Shown here: in pieces, positions 16,048-24,155 of the stretch
Position numbering within the stretch: the first letter of the stretch is position 1
How the letters are laid out: each line of letters starts with the position of its first letter
Source: PNAI01 sp035501735
GTDB lineage: Bacteria > Pseudomonadota > Alphaproteobacteria > Rhizobiales > Xanthobacteraceae
NCBI GenBank assembly: GCA_035501735.1
Contig: DATJVR010000020.1
Location: 1-37,781 of the forward strand
Direction: 5' to 3'
DNA: 37,781 nt
The notes under the pieces: model-generated
Told to the model about the DNA's origin: nothing
Database searches by the model: none
What the model saw: only the letters and a program-made list of their open reading frames with translations
Program-made: the position numbers and the translations under genes

Positions 16048-16518
16048 ATGGCTGTTAAAGAACGACCGTTCAAGATCGTCGCTGATAATCGCAAGGCGCG
16101 GTATAATTATCAAATCGGCGAAACATTCGAGGCAGGTATCGTGCTGACTGGCAGTGAAGTGAAATCCATGCGGGTGGGAAAAGCCAGCATTGCCGAATCT
16201 TACGCGGCCGCGCGGGCGGGCGAGTTGTGGCTCTATAACTGCAACATCACCGAGTATAAGCAGGCCGGCCGCTTCACGCATGCGCCCAAACGGCCGCGAA
16301 AATTGCTGCTGCACCGCCGGCAGATCAACAAGCTGATCGGCGCGGTGGAACGCGAAGGCATGACTGTGGTGCCGCTGAAACTCTATTTCAACGAAAAGGG
16401 AAAAGCGAAGGTGGAATTGGCGCTGGCGCGCGGCAAGAAGCTGCATGACAAACGCGAGACCGAAAAGAAGCGTTCGTGGGAGCGCGAACGCGGCCGGCTG
16501 ATGCGGCAGAAGGGTTAG
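16048..16518 (+). CDS. smpB: SsrA-binding protein
   Basis: A 156-residue protein needed for trans-translation: it binds tmRNA and delivers it to stalled ribosomes. Conserved stretches are NRKARYNYQI, EAGIVLTGSEVKS(M)R, LWLYNCNI, HRRQI, KVELALARGKK and the basic tail KLHDKRETEKKR, which inserts into the mRNA channel. I choose ATG 16048 (GGGGA upstream) over the ATG at 16027, which has no SD and would add seven non-conserved residues. The next gene starts 3 bp after the stop, so the two are co-transcribed. Confidence 0.95.
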   Translation: MAVKERPFKIVADNRKARYNYQIGETFEAGIVLTGSEVKSMRVGKASIAESYAAARAGELWLYNCNITEYKQAGRFTHAPKRPRKLLLHRRQINKLIGAVEREGMTVVPLKLYFNEKGKAKVELALARGKKLHDKRETEKKRSWERERGRLMRQKG

Positions 16519-16521
16519 GCC

Positions 16522-17226
16522 ATGGCTCCACAACGGCAGATCGGCATGTTGATATTTCCGCGGCTCACGCAGCTCGACATGACCGGGCCGTATGAAGTGC
16601 TGGCGCGGCTGCCGAACACGGTCGTGCATCTTATTGCGCATGCGATGGAGCCGGTGAAAACCGATCGCGGCATGATGATCATGCCGACGGTGACGTTTGC
16701 CGATTGTCCGCCGCTCGACGTGATCATGGTGCCGGGCGGGCCGGGCCAGCAGGATCTGATGGAAGACAAGATCGTGCTTGAGTTCCTGCAGCGGCAGGCG
16801 CGCACGGCGAAATACGTGACGTCCGTCTGCACCGGTTCGCTGGTGCTCGGCGCAGCCGGCCTGCTCAAGGGCAAGCGCGCCACGTGCCATTGGGCCGCGA
16901 TGGAGCACCTTGCGCCGCTCGGCGCCATTGCGGCCAACGAGCACGTGGTGGTCGACGGCAATATCGTCACCGGGGCGGGCGTCACATCCGGCATCGACTT
17001 CGCGCTCAAGCTTGCGGCCATTCTCGAGGGTGAAGATGTAGCGCGGCAAATCCAGCTGCAGATCGAATATGATCCGGCACCGCCTTATGATTCCGGATCA
17101 CCGCGCACCGCATCGCCGGCAATGGTCGCGGGGGTCCGCAGCCGCCTCGCGCCGCTCAACGAACAGCGCCGCGAAGTGGCCCGCCGTGTCGGCAGGACCC
17201 TCGGCGTGCCGCAAAGTCGTGATTAG
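16522..17226 (+). CDS. inhA: DJ-1/PfpI family protein, isonitrile hydratase-like
   Basis: A 234-residue class I glutamine-amidotransferase-like protein of the DJ-1/PfpI superfamily. The layout is that of Pseudomonas putida isonitrile hydratase as I remember it: FP…QLD.TGPYEVLA with Asp19, VPGGPG, YVTSVCTGSLVLGAAGLLKGKRAT with nucleophile Cys103, HWAAM, and FALKLA…QLQIEYDPAPP.(D)SGSP. That enzyme hydrates isonitriles to N-substituted formamides. Assignment to the InhA branch is by remembered similarity; the activity here is inferred. It directly follows smpB and precedes a VOC gene by 13 bp, in what looks like one transcription unit. Confidence 0.8.
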   Translation: MAPQRQIGMLIFPRLTQLDMTGPYEVLARLPNTVVHLIAHAMEPVKTDRGMMIMPTVTFADCPPLDVIMVPGGPGQQDLMEDKIVLEFLQRQARTAKYVTSVCTGSLVLGAAGLLKGKRATCHWAAMEHLAPLGAIAANEHVVVDGNIVTGAGVTSGIDFALKLAAILEGEDVARQIQLQIEYDPAPPYDSGSPRTASPAMVAGVRSRLAPLNEQRREVARRVGRTLGVPQSRD

Positions 17227-17239
17227 AACGTGAAGGGCC

Positions 17240-17635
17240 ATGCCGGTACCGACCAAACTCGATCATTGCGTCATCCACGTCACCGACTGGGATCGTTCGA
17301 ATGCATTCTATCGCGACGTGCTCGGGGCCGAAGTGGTGGTGCGGCCGGTCGGTTTTGCCTACCGCTTTGGCGACAAACAACTCAATGTGCATGGACCGGG
17401 GGTGAAGCCCGCCGAGGTCGCCCGGCTGCCTGTCGCGCCCGGCAACAGCGATCTTTGCTTTGAATGGCAGGGGCCGATTGCCGATGCGATGGCCCATCTT
17501 GGGCGACATGGTATTGCGATCGAGCGGGGACCTCTGGAGCGCTTCGGTGCCAAGGGCCGAGGTACGAGCGTCTATTTCCGCGACCCGGATGGCTCGTTGA
17601 TGGAATTCATGTCCTACATCGATCCATTGAAATAA
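17240..17635 (+). CDS. VOC family (glyoxalase/bleomycin-resistance-like) protein
   Basis: A 131-residue protein made of two beta-alpha-beta-beta-beta modules. LDHCVIHVTDWDRSNAFYRDVLGAEVV opens module 1, with His at the usual first metal-ligand position, and RGTSVYFRDPDGSLMEFMSY closes module 2, with the usual terminal Glu ligand. VOC proteins are metal-dependent lyases, dioxygenases or resistance proteins; the substrate cannot be inferred. GAAGGG precedes the ATG, and the gene follows the isonitrile-hydratase-like gene by 13 bp. Confidence 0.85.
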   Translation: MPVPTKLDHCVIHVTDWDRSNAFYRDVLGAEVVVRPVGFAYRFGDKQLNVHGPGVKPAEVARLPVAPGNSDLCFEWQGPIADAMAHLGRHGIAIERGPLERFGAKGRGTSVYFRDPDGSLMEFMSYIDPLK

Positions 17636-17654
17636 ACCATTGAAAATATAAGAT
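17627..17654 (+). promoter_or_regulatory. Candidate promoter giving a near-leaderless peroxiredoxin mRNA
   Basis: TTGAAA (17627-17632), a 16-bp spacer and TAAGAT (17649-17654) lie in an AT-rich patch directly before the peroxiredoxin ATG at 17663. No SD is visible in front of that ATG, and a start site 6-8 bp after the -10 would fall within two or three bases of the start codon. Confidence 0.35.
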
Positions 17655-17662
17655 AATATCAG

Positions 17663-18235
17663 ATGGCAGCGCCCCTACACGATCCCACAGTCCTGCCGGA
17701 CAATTTGCCGGTGCCGAAAGACGATGGCGCGGCGCGGCATCTGCCGGGTTGCCGGCTGCCCGATCTGGCGCTGCCGGCGACGAACGGGCAGGCGGTCAAT
17801 CTTGCAAAGCTGGCGCGCCGCACGGTCGTCTATGTCTATCCACGCACCGGCCGGCCGGGCCAGCCGTTGCCGACTGGATGGGATGGAATCCCGGGCGCGC
17901 GCGGCTGCACGCCGCAGAGTTGCGGATTTCGCGATCATTTTGCGGAGCTGAAGCGGCTTGGCGTGGCGCAGCTTTATGGGCTCTCGACGCAGACGAGCGC
18001 GTACCAGCGGGAGGCGGTCGAGCGGCTGCATCTGCCGTTCCCGATCCTGTCGGACGAGGGCCTCAAGCTCACGCGCGCGATGAAACTGCCCACTTTCGAA
18101 GTGGACGTCATGACGCTGATCAAGCGCATGGCCTGGGTGATCGATGATGGGGTGATTTCGCACGTGTTCTACCCCGTGTTCCCGCCGGACAGGAGCGCTG
18201 AAGAGGTCGTATCCTGGCTTCAGGCGTCGAGATAG
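17663..18235 (+). CDS. Peroxiredoxin, PrxQ/BCP-like (AhpC-TSA/redoxin fold)
   Basis: A 190-residue thioredoxin-fold peroxidase. LPDLALPATNGQAVNLAKLARRTVVYVYPRTG is the beginning of the redoxin domain. GCTPQSCGFRD holds the probable peroxidatic Cys82 and resolving Cys87, five residues apart as in PrxQ/BCP enzymes. PILSDEG and a C-terminal VSWL complete the fold. It would reduce peroxides using thioredoxin. No SD is visible before the ATG. The 3' end overlaps the convergent uracil-DNA glycosylase gene by 16 bp (18220-18235). Confidence 0.82.
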   Translation: MAAPLHDPTVLPDNLPVPKDDGAARHLPGCRLPDLALPATNGQAVNLAKLARRTVVYVYPRTGRPGQPLPTGWDGIPGARGCTPQSCGFRDHFAELKRLGVAQLYGLSTQTSAYQREAVERLHLPFPILSDEGLKLTRAMKLPTFEVDVMTLIKRMAWVIDDGVISHVFYPVFPPDRSAEEVVSWLQASR

Positions 18236-18849
18236 GCGCGCACGTCGGCGAATACCGCCCGGAACATCTTGGGCGTGAGCACGCCGGTGTTGGTGTTGTA
18301 GCGCGAGCAATGATAGCTGCTGAATAACCTGTAGTGGGCGACTGTCGCCTTGGCGCCGTGGCTGAATTCAGCGCTCGTTCGCTTGGCGCTCAGCGCTGCG
18401 AGCGTGGCGTCATGGGCGATGCGGCCGAGCGCCAGGATTGCGGTCAGTTTTGGCATCTCGGCGATGGTGGCTTTGAGAAAACTGCGGCAGGCCGTGATTT
18501 CGGCGGGGGTCGGCTTGTTTTCCGGCGGTACACAGCGCACGGCGTTGGTGATGCGCGCGTCGATCAACTCAAGACCGTCATCGGGACGGGCCTCATAGCG
18601 TCCGCGCGCGAATTTGAAATGCAAGAGCGTTTCATAGAGCATGTTACCCGCGTAGTCGCCCGTGAAGGGCCTGCCGGTGCGGTTGGCGCCCTTTAGGCCG
18701 GGCGCAAGGCCGATGATGAGCAGCCGCGCGTCGATCGGGCCGAAAGAGGGAACCGGCGCGTTGAACCAAGTCGGTTCCTTCGCACGCAGTGTTTTGCGGA
18801 AATCGACGAGACGCCGGCAGCGCTGGCAATTGCGGCCAGGTTCGGCCAT
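18220..18849 (-). CDS. Uracil-DNA glycosylase, family 5 (UdgB)
   Basis: A 209-residue base-excision-repair enzyme. Family 5 features are visible: GLAPGLKGANRTGRPFTGD (47-65), NAVRCVPPENKPTP, and SYHCSRYNTNTG near 178-189 in place of the HPS motif of other families. Cys8, Cys11, Cys106 and Cys121 are positioned to hold the 4Fe-4S cluster. It removes uracil, and in studied members also hypoxanthine-type lesions, from DNA. It lies 9 bp downstream of the NYN-domain gene on the same strand, so the two are probably co-transcribed. Confidence 0.88.
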   Translation of the reverse strand: MAEPGRNCQRCRRLVDFRKTLRAKEPTWFNAPVPSFGPIDARLLIIGLAPGLKGANRTGRPFTGDYAGNMLYETLLHFKFARGRYEARPDDGLELIDARITNAVRCVPPENKPTPAEITACRSFLKATIAEMPKLTAILALGRIAHDATLAALSAKRTSAEFSHGAKATVAHYRLFSSYHCSRYNTNTGVLTPKMFRAVFADVRAYLDA

Positions 18850-18858
18850 TGCCGTGGA

Positions 18859-19521
18859 TCAGTCCTCGAAGTCTTCTTCCTCGCCGGCGCCGGCCGGAGC
18901 CGGCGCGCGCTGCGGTCCCTGGCTGCGCTGCAGAAATTGCGGGGTGTGCTGGCGCGGCTCGCGCATGTCGCGCGGCTCGCGCACGGGACGCTCGGACGGA
19001 TCGCGGCCGATCTTCGATTGCAGATCCACGATGTCGAGGAAGATGTCGGCCTGCCGGCGCAATTCATCGGCGACCATGGGCGGCTGGGTGGAAATCGTGG
19101 AGACCACGGTGACGCGAACGCCGCGGCGCTGCACGGCTTCCACCAGCGAACGGAAATCGCCGTCGCCGGAAAACAGCACCATGTGGTCGATATGGCCGGC
19201 AAGCTCCATGGCGTCGACCGCAAGCTCGATATCCATATTGCCTTTGACCTTGCGGCGGCCGGTCTGGTCGACGAATTCCTTGGTGGCCTTGGTGACCACG
19301 GCGTAGCCGTTGTAGTCGAGCCAATCGATCAGCGGCCGGATCGACGAATATTCCTGATCCTCGATAACGGCGGTGTAATAGAACGCGCGCAACAGGTTGC
19401 CGCGGGACTGAAATTCGCGCAGCAGACGCTTGTAATCAACGTCAAAGCCTAAAGACTTGGCCGTGGCATAAAGGTTGGCGCCATCAATGAATAGAGCGAT
19501 TTTTTCTTGTGTCGTGGACAT
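18859..19521 (-). CDS. NYN domain (LabA/DUF88, PIN-like) protein
   Basis: A 220-residue protein taken from ATG 19521 (MSTTQEK), which has GAGAGAG upstream; in-frame ATGs at 19542 and 19578 lack an SD. FIDGANLY with Asp13, GNMDIELAVDAM with Asp97 and Asp103, and FSGDGDF with Asp120/Asp122 form the acidic site of the PIN-like NYN fold, predicted to be a metal-dependent ribonuclease. The last 60 residues are low-complexity, with PRE/MREPR and an acidic end (EEEDFED), probably disordered. The gene is divergent from rpoZ. The RNA target is unknown. Confidence 0.85.
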   Translation of the reverse strand: MSTTQEKIALFIDGANLYATAKSLGFDVDYKRLLREFQSRGNLLRAFYYTAVIEDQEYSSIRPLIDWLDYNGYAVVTKATKEFVDQTGRRKVKGNMDIELAVDAMELAGHIDHMVLFSGDGDFRSLVEAVQRRGVRVTVVSTISTQPPMVADELRRQADIFLDIVDLQSKIGRDPSERPVREPRDMREPRQHTPQFLQRSQGPQRAPAPAGAGEEEDFED

Positions 19522-19862
19522 TGTGTCTCTCTCGTTCGTCATCAAAACCCAATCCATGGGCCGCGTCATTCCGTGCAAGTGCGGAGGTTCGCGGACGGAT
19601 CATCCTTTAGAGCAACGCGCGCGGCTTTTATGAAATGAGGCACACGGGTTGCGGCGGATGGTCCGATATATGAATAAAGCTAATTCGCACAGACCGGACT
19701 TGTTTCCCAAAAGGAATTGCAACGCTTCCTTCCAAGGTCTTGCCTAACAGACGGAAGCTGCCACGCCAAGCCAAATCTCAATTGGCTCTTGAACTTTGAC
19801 CGACAAGCAGATACCTAACGGAGCGAATTAGGACAACGCTACGTTGCAGGAGACGTTAACAA
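19522..19862. other. Divergent intergenic region between the NYN gene and rpoZ
   Basis: About 340 bp with no supported ORF or RNA gene. It is AT-richer toward rpoZ and probably holds two divergent promoters. A candidate for rpoZ is TTGAAC (19789-19794), 17 bp, TACCTA (19812-19817). I see no repeat or strong hairpin. Confidence 0.5.
19789..19817 (+). promoter_or_regulatory. Candidate rpoZ promoter
   Basis: TTGAAC, a 17-bp spacer and TACCTA, 45 bp upstream of the rpoZ ATG. The -35 is a good match, the -10 a weak one. Confidence 0.35.
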
Positions 19863-20264
19863 ATGGCCCGCGTCACCGTCGAAGACTGTATCGATAAGGT
19901 TGAAAATCGTTTTGACCTCGTGCTGCTCGCGAGTCATCGCGCGCGCATGATCTCTTCCGGCTCACAGATCACGATTGAGCGCGACAACGACAAAAATCCG
20001 GTCGTTGCGCTGCGCGAAATCGCCGACACGACCATCTCGCCTGGCGACTTGAAGGAAGACCTCATCCATTCGTTGCAGAAATACGTAGAGGTCGACGAAC
20101 CCGAGGCCGAAGCGGTGCCGCTGGTCGCCGGAACAGGCGGGGCTGTCGATGCGGACGACACCGATGTGGCCGTCGAGCATATGAGCGAGGAGGAGTTGCT
20201 CAAGGGGCTCGAAGGGCTAGCTCCCCCTGAGGAGCAGCCTGAGGAGGAACCGGACGAGCCATAG
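19863..20264 (+). CDS. rpoZ: RNA polymerase omega subunit
   Basis: A 133-residue protein that helps assemble and stabilise the RNA polymerase beta' subunit and, in many bacteria, takes part in ppGpp binding. MARVTVEDCIDKVENRFDLV and ASHRAR are diagnostic, as is the region NPVVALREIADTTIS. The ATG follows GGAGA. The C-terminal 45 residues are a highly acidic, Pro-rich tail, longer than in E. coli omega (91 aa) but usual in alphaproteobacteria. Its place just before rsh matches the general rpoZ-spoT pairing. Confidence 0.95.
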   Translation: MARVTVEDCIDKVENRFDLVLLASHRARMISSGSQITIERDNDKNPVVALREIADTTISPGDLKEDLIHSLQKYVEVDEPEAEAVPLVAGTGGAVDADDTDVAVEHMSEEELLKGLEGLAPPEEQPEEEPDEP

Positions 20265-20292
20265 CCGCCCGTTATCTGCCTGGATTTAACAA

Positions 20293-20325
20293 AACGGCCC
20301 GGAAACCCCGGGCCGTTGGCATTTT
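20293..20325 (+). terminator. Terminator-like hairpin after rpoZ
   Basis: A perfect 10-bp stem AACGGCCCGG (20293-20302) / CCGGGCCGTT (20308-20317), loop AAACC, then GGCATTTT. The U-tract is displaced by four bases, so it may act as an attenuator between rpoZ and rsh rather than a full stop. Confidence 0.65.
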
Positions 20326-20429
20326 AGCAACTGAATTTACCGTGGGTTGTGCCTGCTCCCTTGCGGGCCTGCCAAATACCCATGATATTTTTAATGGTCG
20401 TCCATGATAATGCCGGCCAAAAGGGAAGA

Positions 20430-22775
20430 ATGGCTCGTTCGACCACCGATCTACCCCACGCGCCAAGTGCGCCACGGCGCCTTGCGCCATTCGAACGCGG
20501 CTTGAATATCGTTTCGCAAGTTATTGGTAGATCTCCAAAAAAGGAAGAAGTCACACGCGCGGTCAAGCCGTCAATGATGCGGCAATACGACCTCATCGAA
20601 CGGGTGCGGCGCTACAATCCGGCGACCGACGAGGCGTTGCTCAATCGCGCCTATGTCTATGCCATGAAGGCGCACGGCGAGCAGAAGCGCGCGTCGGGCG
20701 ATCCGTATTTCTCTCATCCGCTCGAAGTTGCGGCCATTCTCACCGATTTGAAGCTCGATGACGCCACCATCGCAGCCGCGCTCTTGCACGACACGATTGA
20801 AGATACGCCGGCAACGCGGGCGGAGATCGATCAATTGTTCGGCCACGATATCGGCGTACTGGTCGAAGGCCTGACAAAACTGAAGAAACTCGATCTGGTG
20901 TCGAAGGAGGCAAAGCAAGCCGAGAATCTGCGGAAGCTCTTGCTCGCCATCGCCGAAGACGTGCGCGTGCTGCTGATCAAGCTCGCGGATCGCTTGCACA
21001 ACATGCGGACGCTCGGCCACCTGCCCGCTGACGGGCGCAAGCGGATGGCCGAGGAGACACTCGATATCTACGCTCCGCTTGCCGGACGAATCGGCATGTA
21101 CGAGATGCGCGAGGAGCTGGAGGACCTGTCGTTTCGCGAGCTCAATCCTGATGCCTCTGCGGCGATGAGCGAACGCCTTGCGGACCTCGCCGAACAGAAC
21201 AAAGACCTGATCGTCGAGATCGAGCAGCAGCTCGTCACCAAGCTTGCCGAATCCGGCATCGCGGCGGTGGTCGAGGGGCGGCGCAAACGAGCCTACTCGA
21301 TCTGGCGGAAGATGGAGCGCAAGGCGGTCGGCTTCGAGCAGCTCTCCGATATTTTCGGGTTCCGCGTGATCGTGAAGTCGATCGTGGAGTGCTATCGCGC
21401 GCTCGGGATCGTGCATACGACGTGGCCCGTCGTGCCCGGACGTTTCAAGGACTACATCTCAACGCCGAAGCAGAACGATTACCGGTCGATCCACACGACC
21501 GTGATCGGTCCGGGCCAGCAGCGTGTCGAACTGCAGATTCGCACCGAGGAAATGCACGAGATCGCAGAATACGGGATCGCCGGGCATGCGCTCTACAAGG
21601 ACGGGGTGGGATCGCCGACCGAGATGCTGTCGCGGGAATCGAGCGCCTATGCATGGCTGCGCCATACCATCGAGCTGCTCTCGGAAGGCTCGAACCCGGA
21701 GGAATTTCTCGAGCATACCAAGCTCGAACTGTTCCAGGATCAGGTGTTCTGCTTCACGCCGAAGGGCAAGCTGATCGCATTGCCGCGCAAGGCGACGCCG
21801 ATCGATTTTGCCTATGCCGTGCATACGGACATCGGCAACCAGACCGTCGGCTGCAAGATCAATGGCCAGATGTCGCCGCTGGTTTCGGAGCTCAATAACG
21901 GCGACGAGGTGGAAGTCATCACCTCGAAGGCGCAGACGTCGCCACCCGCGGCCTGGGAATCACTGGTGGTGACCGGCAAGGCGCGCGCGGCCATTCGCCG
22001 GGCAACGCGCGCAGCCGTGCGCAATCAATACGCCGGGCTCGGCCGGCGCATCGTCGAACGGCTCTGCCAGCGTGCCAAGCGCGAATATTCGGACGAGAAA
22101 CTCAAAGGCGCGCTGCCACGGCTCGCGCGGGCGACGATCGACGAGGTTTTTGCCGCGGTCGGTCGCGGCGAAATGCGCCCCTCCGACGTGGCGCGCGCCA
22201 TGTACCCGGACTACAAGGAAGAACGCATCGCCGCGGTGCCGCCGCCGAAATCCGAGGGCGGCTGGTTTGGGTTGAAAAAGGCCAAGGCGGTGAAGTTCAA
22301 GGTGCCGGTGGTACGCGACGGGGTCGCCATTCCCGTGCGCGGCATCAACGACGATTTGCCGATACGCTTTGCGCCAAACGGCGGGGCGGTGCCGGGCGAC
22401 CGCATCGTCGGTATTCTGACCGCCGGAGAAGGCATCACGATCTATCCGATCCAGTCGCCGGTGCTGAAGGATTTCGAAGAGACGCCGGAACGGTGGCTGG
22501 ATGTGCGCTGGGACATCGACGAGGACGCGCCGCAGCGTTTCCCGGCGCGTATCGCCGTGCAATCGATGAACGAACCGGGCACGCTTGCGCAGATTGCGCA
22601 GGTCATCGCCGAGCATGACGGAAATATCGACAACGTGCGCATGTCGCGGCAGTCGCCGGATTTCACCTCGCTCACCATCGATCTCGAGGTCTACAACCTC
22701 AAGCACCTCAATTCGATCATCTCGCAGATACGCGCCAAGAAGGTGGTGGCGAGCGCGGAACGGGTGACGGGGTGA
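20430..22775 (+). CDS. rsh: Bifunctional (p)ppGpp synthetase/hydrolase (RelA/SpoT homolog)
   Basis: Makes and degrades the alarmone (p)ppGpp in response to starvation. Order: HD hydrolase (YFSHPLEVAAIL, LLHDTIEDT, RLHNMRTL), synthetase (KRAYSIWRKM, RFKDYISTPKQNDYRSIHT, ELQIRTEEMHEIAEYGIAGH), TGS (FTPKGKLIALP), and C-terminal ACT. The RFKD motif (RxKD) marks the bifunctional class, so both activities are expected. I start at ATG 20430 (AAGGGA just upstream), giving 781 residues. The family usually begins at MMRQY, and ATG 20574 with about 48 fewer residues is a serious alternative, though it lacks an SD. The stop overlaps the GTG of pdxJ by 4 bp. Confidence 0.93.
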   Translation: MARSTTDLPHAPSAPRRLAPFERGLNIVSQVIGRSPKKEEVTRAVKPSMMRQYDLIERVRRYNPATDEALLNRAYVYAMKAHGEQKRASGDPYFSHPLEVAAILTDLKLDDATIAAALLHDTIEDTPATRAEIDQLFGHDIGVLVEGLTKLKKLDLVSKEAKQAENLRKLLLAIAEDVRVLLIKLADRLHNMRTLGHLPADGRKRMAEETLDIYAPLAGRIGMYEMREELEDLSFRELNPDASAAMSERLADLAEQNKDLIVEIEQQLVTKLAESGIAAVVEGRRKRAYSIWRKMERKAVGFEQLSDIFGFRVIVKSIVECYRALGIVHTTWPVVPGRFKDYISTPKQNDYRSIHTTVIGPGQQRVELQIRTEEMHEIAEYGIAGHALYKDGVGSPTEMLSRESSAYAWLRHTIELLSEGSNPEEFLEHTKLELFQDQVFCFTPKGKLIALPRKATPIDFAYAVHTDIGNQTVGCKINGQMSPLVSELNNGDEVEVITSKAQTSPPAAWESLVVTGKARAAIRRATRAAVRNQYAGLGRRIVERLCQRAKREYSDEKLKGALPRLARATIDEVFAAVGRGEMRPSDVARAMYPDYKEERIAAVPPPKSEGGWFGLKKAKAVKFKVPVVRDGVAIPVRGINDDLPIRFAPNGGAVPGDRIVGILTAGEGITIYPIQSPVLKDFEETPERWLDVRWDIDEDAPQRFPARIAVQSMNEPGTLAQIAQVIAEHDGNIDNVRMSRQSPDFTSLTIDLEVYNLKHLNSIISQIRAKKVVASAERVTG

Positions 22776-23572
22776 GCGAGGTCGCCGAGCGGGCGGAGAC
22801 TCAAAAAGCGAGCGGCGCGGTCGCCCGCCTGCGCCTCGGTGTCAACATCGACCACATAGCCACGATCCGCAACGCGCGCGGCGGCCGCCACCCCGATCCC
22901 GTACGGGCGGCCAAGCTCGCGGTTCAGGCGGGGGCCGACGGCATAACCGCGCATCTGCGCGAGGACCGGCGGCACATTCGTGACGACGATATTGCGCGCC
23001 TCAAGACCGAAATTGCGAAGCCGCTCAATCTGGAAATGGCGGCGACGACGGAAATGCTGTCGATCGCCCTCAGGGCCAAGCCGCACGCGGTCTGTATCGT
23101 GCCCGAGCGGCGCGCCGAGCGTACGACGGAAGGCGGGCTCGATGCGGTCGCCGGCCGCGCCACGCTCGCGCCCATGGTGAAGCAGTTGAACGGGGCGGGC
23201 ATTCGCGTTTCGCTGTTCATTGCCGCCGATCCGGCGCAAATCAATACAGCAGCGGAACTGGGCGCGCCGGTCATCGAGATCCACACCGGCGCCTGGTGCG
23301 AAGCGCTGGCCCGTCAGGATGAGGCCTCGGCCTCGGCGGAATGGCAGCGGATCGTCGCGGGCGCAAAGCTTGCGAAACGCATCGGTCTTGAGGTCCATGC
23401 CGGCCACGGCCTCGATTACGACAGCGCTGAGGCGATCGCCGCGCTGTCGGAGATCGTCGAGCTCAACATCGGGCATTTTCTGATCGGTGAGGCGACGTTT
23501 GTCGGCCTTGCCGAAACCGTCAAACAGATGCGCGCGGCGATGGATCGCGGGCGGGCAAAGGCGCGCAAATGA
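22772..23572 (+). CDS. pdxJ: Pyridoxine 5'-phosphate synthase
   Basis: A 266-residue TIM-barrel enzyme joining 1-deoxyxylulose 5-phosphate and 3-hydroxy-1-aminoacetone phosphate to pyridoxine 5'-phosphate (DXP-dependent vitamin B6 route). Diagnostic stretches are LGVNIDHIATIRNARG, HLREDRRHI (61-69), LNLEMA, VCIVPE(R)R, HTGAW, VHAGHGLDY and ELNIGHFLIGEA. The GTG start overlaps the rsh stop by 4 bp, and its own stop overlaps the acpS ATG by 4 bp, so the three genes are translationally coupled. The first 18 residues precede the conserved core. Confidence 0.94.
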   Translation: MSEVAERAETQKASGAVARLRLGVNIDHIATIRNARGGRHPDPVRAAKLAVQAGADGITAHLREDRRHIRDDDIARLKTEIAKPLNLEMAATTEMLSIALRAKPHAVCIVPERRAERTTEGGLDAVAGRATLAPMVKQLNGAGIRVSLFIAADPAQINTAAELGAPVIEIHTGAWCEALARQDEASASAEWQRIVAGAKLAKRIGLEVHAGHGLDYDSAEAIAALSEIVELNIGHFLIGEATFVGLAETVKQMRAAMDRGRAKARK

Positions 23573-23985
23573 TCCTCGGCATCGGTTCCGACATTACCGA
23601 CGTGCGGCGCATTGCCAAGGTCATCGAACGTCACGGCGATCGTTTCCTCGATCGGGTCTTCACCGCGACCGAGCGGACCCTTGCCGATCGCAGGAAGAAC
23701 CGCGTTGAGACCTATGCCAAGCGATTTGCCGCGAAGGAGGCCTGTGCCAAGGCGCTCGGGACGGGTCTGCGCGCCGGCGTTTGGTGGCGCGATCTCGGCG
23801 TGGTGAATCTTCCGTCAGGCCGCCCAACGATGGAACTCACCGGCGGCGCCTTGCGGCGGCTCGTCGCCATCACGCCGAAAGATTACGAGGCGCGGATCGA
23901 TCTCACCATCACGGACGAAGGACCGACCGCGCAGGCGTTCGTGATGATTTCCGCGGTGCCGATGGGTGCGCTCAAGGGTCGCTGA
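23569..23985 (+). CDS. acpS: Holo-[acyl-carrier-protein] synthase
   Basis: A 138-residue enzyme that transfers 4'-phosphopantetheine from CoA to a serine of acyl carrier protein. GIGSDITDVRRI with Asp8 and RFAAKEACAKALGTG with Glu57 are the Mg-binding and signature motifs. It is slightly longer than the 126 residues of E. coli. ATGA overlap with pdxJ. A 170-bp gap follows before lepB, so lepB may have its own promoter. Confidence 0.93.
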   Translation: MILGIGSDITDVRRIAKVIERHGDRFLDRVFTATERTLADRRKNRVETYAKRFAAKEACAKALGTGLRAGVWWRDLGVVNLPSGRPTMELTGGALRRLVAITPKDYEARIDLTITDEGPTAQAFVMISAVPMGALKGR

Positions 23986-24155
23986 AGCCCGCCCGCCCGC
24001 GCATCGCGACATCCTGATGGCAACGATCAAGCCATTGATCTGACATATTTATTCCGATAGTCCGCGCTCCCGGCCGGGTTGCGATTGTTGGTTTGCGCCT
24101 CGGCTGTTCAGCGGTTACAAGGTCGCGGGGCGCGCGCTACCAGTATGAGAGGCCG

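Noticed and set aside
16012..17049. 345-codon minus-strand frame across smpB and the isonitrile-hydratase-like gene
   Set aside because: Two well-recognised proteins occupy the other strand. The antisense product has no family signature and no SD.
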